A DNA stretch of 8,451 nucleotides from an uncultured Bilophila sp. GTDB taxonomy: Bacteria; Desulfobacterota; Desulfovibrionia; Desulfovibrionales; Desulfovibrionaceae. Location of the stretch: positions 1 through 8,451 of the forward strand of contig CAUHBW010000150.1 in the NCBI GenBank assembly GCA_959604115.1. Reading direction: 5' to 3'. How positions within the stretch are numbered: the first letter of the stretch is position 1; every line of letters begins with the position of its first letter. The translations under genes were made by a program, and so were the position numbers. Positions 6,347-8,451 of the stretch are shown one piece after another. Below the pieces are notes generated by a model. That model was not told where the DNA came from. It did no database searches and saw only the letters and a list, made by a program, of their open reading frames with translations.

Positions 6347-6934
6347 ATGAACGCATCCCCCGACGCCGTACCCCAACTTTCCAAGGAAGCCATCAACGAG
6401 CTGCCCATGCTGGCCTATGAAGGGGAGGTGCTGCTTGTTCAGACCGAGGGCGAACTGTCCCGCGCCCTGAACTGCCTCAAGGGAGAGCCGGTCCTCGGGT
6501 TCGATACCGAATCCCGTCCGTCCTTCAAGAAAGGCAAGGTCTACCCCACGTCGCTGGTGCAGCTCGCGGGTTCGGAACTCGTGGTGCTGATCCGTCTGAA
6601 TCTCGTGGGTTTCACCGCGCCGCTGGCGGCTCTCCTCGCCGATCCCGGCGTCGTCAAGGCCGGGGTCGCCATCCGCGACGACATGCGTTCCCTCCAGAAG
6701 CTGCACGACTTCACGCCCGCCGGGCTGGCCGATCTCGCCGACATGGCCAAAAAGCGCGGCATCAAGGCGCAGGGTTTGCGTACCCTCGCCGCCCATCTCA
6801 TGGGAGGCCGCATCAGCAAGGCCGCGCAATGTTCTAACTGGGCGAAGAAGACCCTCACCCCCCAACAGATACGCTACGCCGCCACCGACGCGTGGATCGG
6901 ACGCGAGCTGTATTTGCACATGGTTGACGATTAG
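6347..6934 (+). CDS. DEDDy 3'-5' exonuclease, RNase D/WRN-like, single domain
   Basis: This 195-residue protein is one exonuclease domain of the DEDDy superfamily that also includes RNase D and the WRN exonuclease. It is expected to remove nucleotides from 3' ends using two metal ions. The motifs are all visible: ExoI LGFDTESRPSF (D53, E55), ExoII AGVAIRDDMRSL (D112) and ExoIII YAATDAW (Y177, D181). No HRDC domain is present, unlike classical RNase D, so it is a stand-alone module; DNA or RNA as substrate cannot be decided here. The ATG begins 1 nt after the mnmE stop and has no clear Shine-Dalgarno sequence, so translational coupling to mnmE is likely. A second ATG at 6407 is possible but has no better ribosome binding site. 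Repeat copy 4 starts 6 nt past the stop. A role in tRNA or small-RNA 3' processing would suit the neighbourhood but is inference. Confidence 0.9.
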   Translation: MNASPDAVPQLSKEAINELPMLAYEGEVLLVQTEGELSRALNCLKGEPVLGFDTESRPSFKKGKVYPTSLVQLAGSELVVLIRLNLVGFTAPLAALLADPGVVKAGVAIRDDMRSLQKLHDFTPAGLADLADMAKKRGIKAQGLRTLAAHLMGGRISKAAQCSNWAKKTLTPQQIRYAATDAWIGRELYLHMVDD

Positions 6935-6940
6935 GAAATC

Positions 6941-7021
6941 GGGGGAGGGGAGAGGGAACCTTTCTGAAGGAAGATTCCCTCTCCCCCCCCCCGGCCCCCT
7001 TCCTCTCCCTCCCAAGACGTT
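6941..7021 (+). repeat. Palindromic repeat, copy 4, with tail
   Basis: The copy begins 6 nt past the exonuclease stop. The outer stem pairs 6941-6958 with 6975-6992, 18 bp with one mismatch. An inner CCTT-TCTG-AAGG hairpin sits in the loop. The tail runs to CCCAAGACGTT at 7021, in the same orientation as copy 2. It holds a run of ten C at 6983-6992, a site prone to length change and sequencing error. Confidence 0.85.
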
Positions 7022-7147
7022 CGACCTTATCGAATCCCTGTTCGCGGCGTTCCCCGTGGGCGAAGGGGGAGGCTGTTTCAAATGTATGGCAAGGATTGAA
7101 AAGGGGAATGACTTTCGCACAGCCTCGTATTCTTATTGCCTTTTTCA

Positions 7148-7153
7148 TACAAT
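7148..7153 (+). promoter_or_regulatory. Candidate -10 box for the AddB-like gene
   Basis: TACAAT matches the -10 consensus at five of six bases and lies in a locally AT-rich patch. I find no matching -35 box at 16-18 nt. TTGAAA at 7096-7101 is much too far away. The rest of 6935-7229 holds repeat copy 4, a short palindrome TTCGA/TCGAA at 7020-7034 and nothing else I recognise. Confidence 0.3.
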
Positions 7154-7229
7154 CCAACTATCGAAAGGCCGAATGCGGCGCACGAGCGGGCCGCGAACAA
7201 GGATTCTCTTCACCCACAGGCACATCCTC

Positions 7230-8451
7230 ATGACACCCTGCCCTCCCTTTCGCATCGTCCCGTGGGACACCGATTTTCTGGACGCCCTGAAAAATGGGGT
7301 GATGAAGGCCACGCGCGGCCAGCCCGGCAACGCGGTGGTCGTGTTCATGCACGACCGTCCCCGGCGTTACCTGCGGGAACGCTTCCGCAACGCGCCGGAC
7401 GTGCCCAAGCCCTGCCTCATCCCACGCATGTTCACGGAGCGGGAACTCATGGCGGCGTTCCGACAGGAACATCAGCGGACCCTCCGCCGCGAGGCCGGAC
7501 GGCTGGATCAGGTGGCCCTGCTCTCCCGCTGCGTCCGCGAACTGGCCGAACCGGGCACCGACCTGTGCGTGCAGCTCTCCAAGACCGACGACGCGGGCTT
7601 CTTCCCGTGGGGCGTGCGGCTGGCGGATCTGCTGGAGGAATGCTTCACGCAGGGACTTACCCCCGAGGACATGCTGTACACCGAGAGCGAAGTCGCGCCC
7701 TTCGGCGCGGCCCTGCTCGGCTCGCTCGGCAAAATCTTCCGACGCTACCGCGACGCGCTGATCGAGGCCGACCTCACCACGCCCGGCTTCGACGCCTTCA
7801 TGGTTTCCAGCCTGCTCGAACAGGCGCAGCGGGGGGACGAACTCCCGCCCCTGCCCGGCTTCCTCGCCGGACGCGCCATCCTGCTGGCGGGCTTCGGCAT
7901 GCTCACCGGCACGGAAAACGCGCTGTTCCATTTCCTCTGGCGGCACGGCGCGCAGGTGTTCCTGCACGTGGACCCGGCCCTTGCCGGAGACGGGCAGCCG
8001 CACTGGGCCTGCACCGAACAGGCAACATGGATCGCCGACTGGAAAGCCGACACCGTGCTGGCCTGCAAGCCTTCGGGCAAGAAACCCAAAATCCACTATT
8101 TCGCCGGATACGATCTGCACTCGCAGCTCGACGCCCTGCGCCGTGACCTCATCGAACTCGAACGCAAGGACCAGCTCGCCGCCGCGCTCAAGGCCAGAAG
8201 CAACGCGCGGCAGCTTTCCCTCTTCCCCGCGCCGGGCCAGTCCTCTTCCAACCTCTCCCACCCCCTCCCCCAGCCATTTCCAACCGCCGCAACGCCGCGG
8301 CAAACGTCCATCCTTCCCTCATCCTCCGCCACGGAGAAACCCGACGCCGAGGATTCGATAAGTGCAAAAGTCTTGGGAAGGAGTGGGAAGGGGATCCGGG
8401 GGAAGGGAGAGGGGAGCCCGTCTCCCGAAGGGGTCCCTCTCCCATCCCCCC
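7230..8451 (+). CDS. AddB-like / PD-(D/E)XK nuclease family protein, N-terminal part
   Basis: This reading frame stays open from 7230 to the window end (407 codons). The N-terminus reads PFRIVPWDTDFLDALKNGVM and NAVVVFMHDRPRRYLRERF, then CLIPRMFTERELMAAF and LAGFGMLTGTENALFHFLWR with GAQVFLHVDPAL. This pattern recalls the helicase-like N-terminal half of AddB-type subunits, which process double-strand DNA ends with AddA; the nuclease half would lie outside the window. No Walker A motif is visible, as in the alpha-proteobacterial AddB type. Residues 328-332 are QLSLF, a sliding-clamp-binding consensus. Residues about 333-378 form a Ser/Pro-rich linker. From 379 on, the codons are a reversed copy of the palindromic repeat. 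An alternative ATG at 7173 with GAAAGG upstream would add 19 residues; I prefer 7230 because the conserved part starts just after it. Family identity rests on memory of the pattern, so it is moderately sure. Confidence 0.65.
   Translation, partial: MTPCPPFRIVPWDTDFLDALKNGVMKATRGQPGNAVVVFMHDRPRRYLRERFRNAPDVPKPCLIPRMFTERELMAAFRQEHQRTLRREAGRLDQVALLSRCVRELAEPGTDLCVQLSKTDDAGFFPWGVRLADLLEECFTQGLTPEDMLYTESEVAPFGAALLGSLGKIFRRYRDALIEADLTTPGFDAFMVSSLLEQAQRGDELPPLPGFLAGRAILLAGFGMLTGTENALFHFLWRHGAQVFLHVDPALAGDGQPHWACTEQATWIADWKADTVLACKPSGKKPKIHYFAGYDLHSQLDALRRDLIELERKDQLAAALKARSNARQLSLFPAPGQSSSNLSHPLPQPFPTAATPRQTSILPSSSATEKPDAEDSISAKVLGRSGKGIRGKGEGSPSPEGVPLPSP
8366..8451 (-). repeat. Palindromic repeat, copy 5, reversed, inside a coding sequence
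   Basis: The tail AAAAGTCTTGGGAAGGAG (from 8366) is the reverse complement of the copy 4 tail type, and the stem pairs 8398-8413 with 8435-8450 with one mismatch. The loop is GC-rich and differs from the other copies. It may continue past the window. It lies in the open frame of the AddB-like gene and encodes a Gly/Lys/Arg and Pro/Ser-rich peptide, starting KVLGRSGKGIRGKG. Confidence 0.75.

Noticed and set aside
4951..6408. Minus-strand open frame opposite mnmE
   Set aside because: It is antisense to a full set of MnmE motifs and shows no family similarity of its own.
7136..8146. Plus-strand open frame of 336 codons in another frame
   Set aside because: The product is Arg/Pro/Gly/His-rich, typical of a wrong frame of a GC-rich gene. 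The frame from 7230 has the coherent AddB-like pattern.
7158..8303. Minus-strand open frame of 381 codons
   Set aside because: It is the shadow of the AddB-like gene. Its product is Gly/Arg/Glu-rich with no recognisable motif.

Overview
The window reads as a GC-rich chromosomal segment of a sulfate-reducer-type bacterium, most likely a member of the Desulfovibrionaceae. Three things suggest this: codon use strongly biased to G/C at the third position, a small minus-strand HEAT-like protein that I recognise from memory as resembling the DVU0298 family, and G/A-rich palindromic repeats of a kind I associate with that group. The genus cannot be fixed from sequence alone.

Layout. A 187-aa HEAT-like protein (48-611, minus) is followed past its stop by a perfect hairpin at the window edge. 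A divergent region (612-859) carries a good sigma70-type promoter, TTGACT-17-TATACC, that fires rightward into the classic RNA-processing and membrane-insertion cluster rpmH-rnpA-yidD-yidC-jag. The first four genes overlap or nearly overlap, and jag follows yidC closely. After jag come a palindromic repeat and a clear intrinsic terminator (4694-4724), then a 238-bp stretch with a second palindromic repeat in the leader of mnmE. A DEDDy 3'-5' exonuclease gene follows mnmE one base after its stop. After another repeat comes a large AddB-like (PD-(D/E)XK nuclease family) gene that runs off the right end.

How the genes fit together. RpmH is ribosomal protein bL34. RnpA is the protein subunit of RNase P. 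YidD and YidC place proteins in the inner membrane. Jag (KhpB) is an RNA-binding KH/R3H protein. MnmE modifies the tRNA wobble uridine. This is a conserved translation/tRNA/membrane-biogenesis block in bacteria. The exonuclease and the AddB-like gene add nucleic-acid processing functions next to it.

Most noteworthy. (1) There are five copies of one palindromic repeat in 8.4 kb. Four visible copies share an oriented asymmetric tail ending in AAGACTT/AAGTCTT. Three copies sit just past stop codons or in a leader, and one lies in frame inside the AddB-like coding sequence. (2) rnpA has no ATG, GTG or TTG that would keep its conserved N-terminus. The only sensible start is an ATT codon overlapping the end of rpmH. 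(3) The AddB-like protein carries a textbook sliding-clamp-binding pentapeptide, QLSLF, at the start of a Ser/Pro-rich linker. (4) The Jag linker contains a 14-residue tandem repeat. I see no CRISPR array, tRNA, rRNA, transposase or phage gene, and no convincing wholly new multi-gene system.
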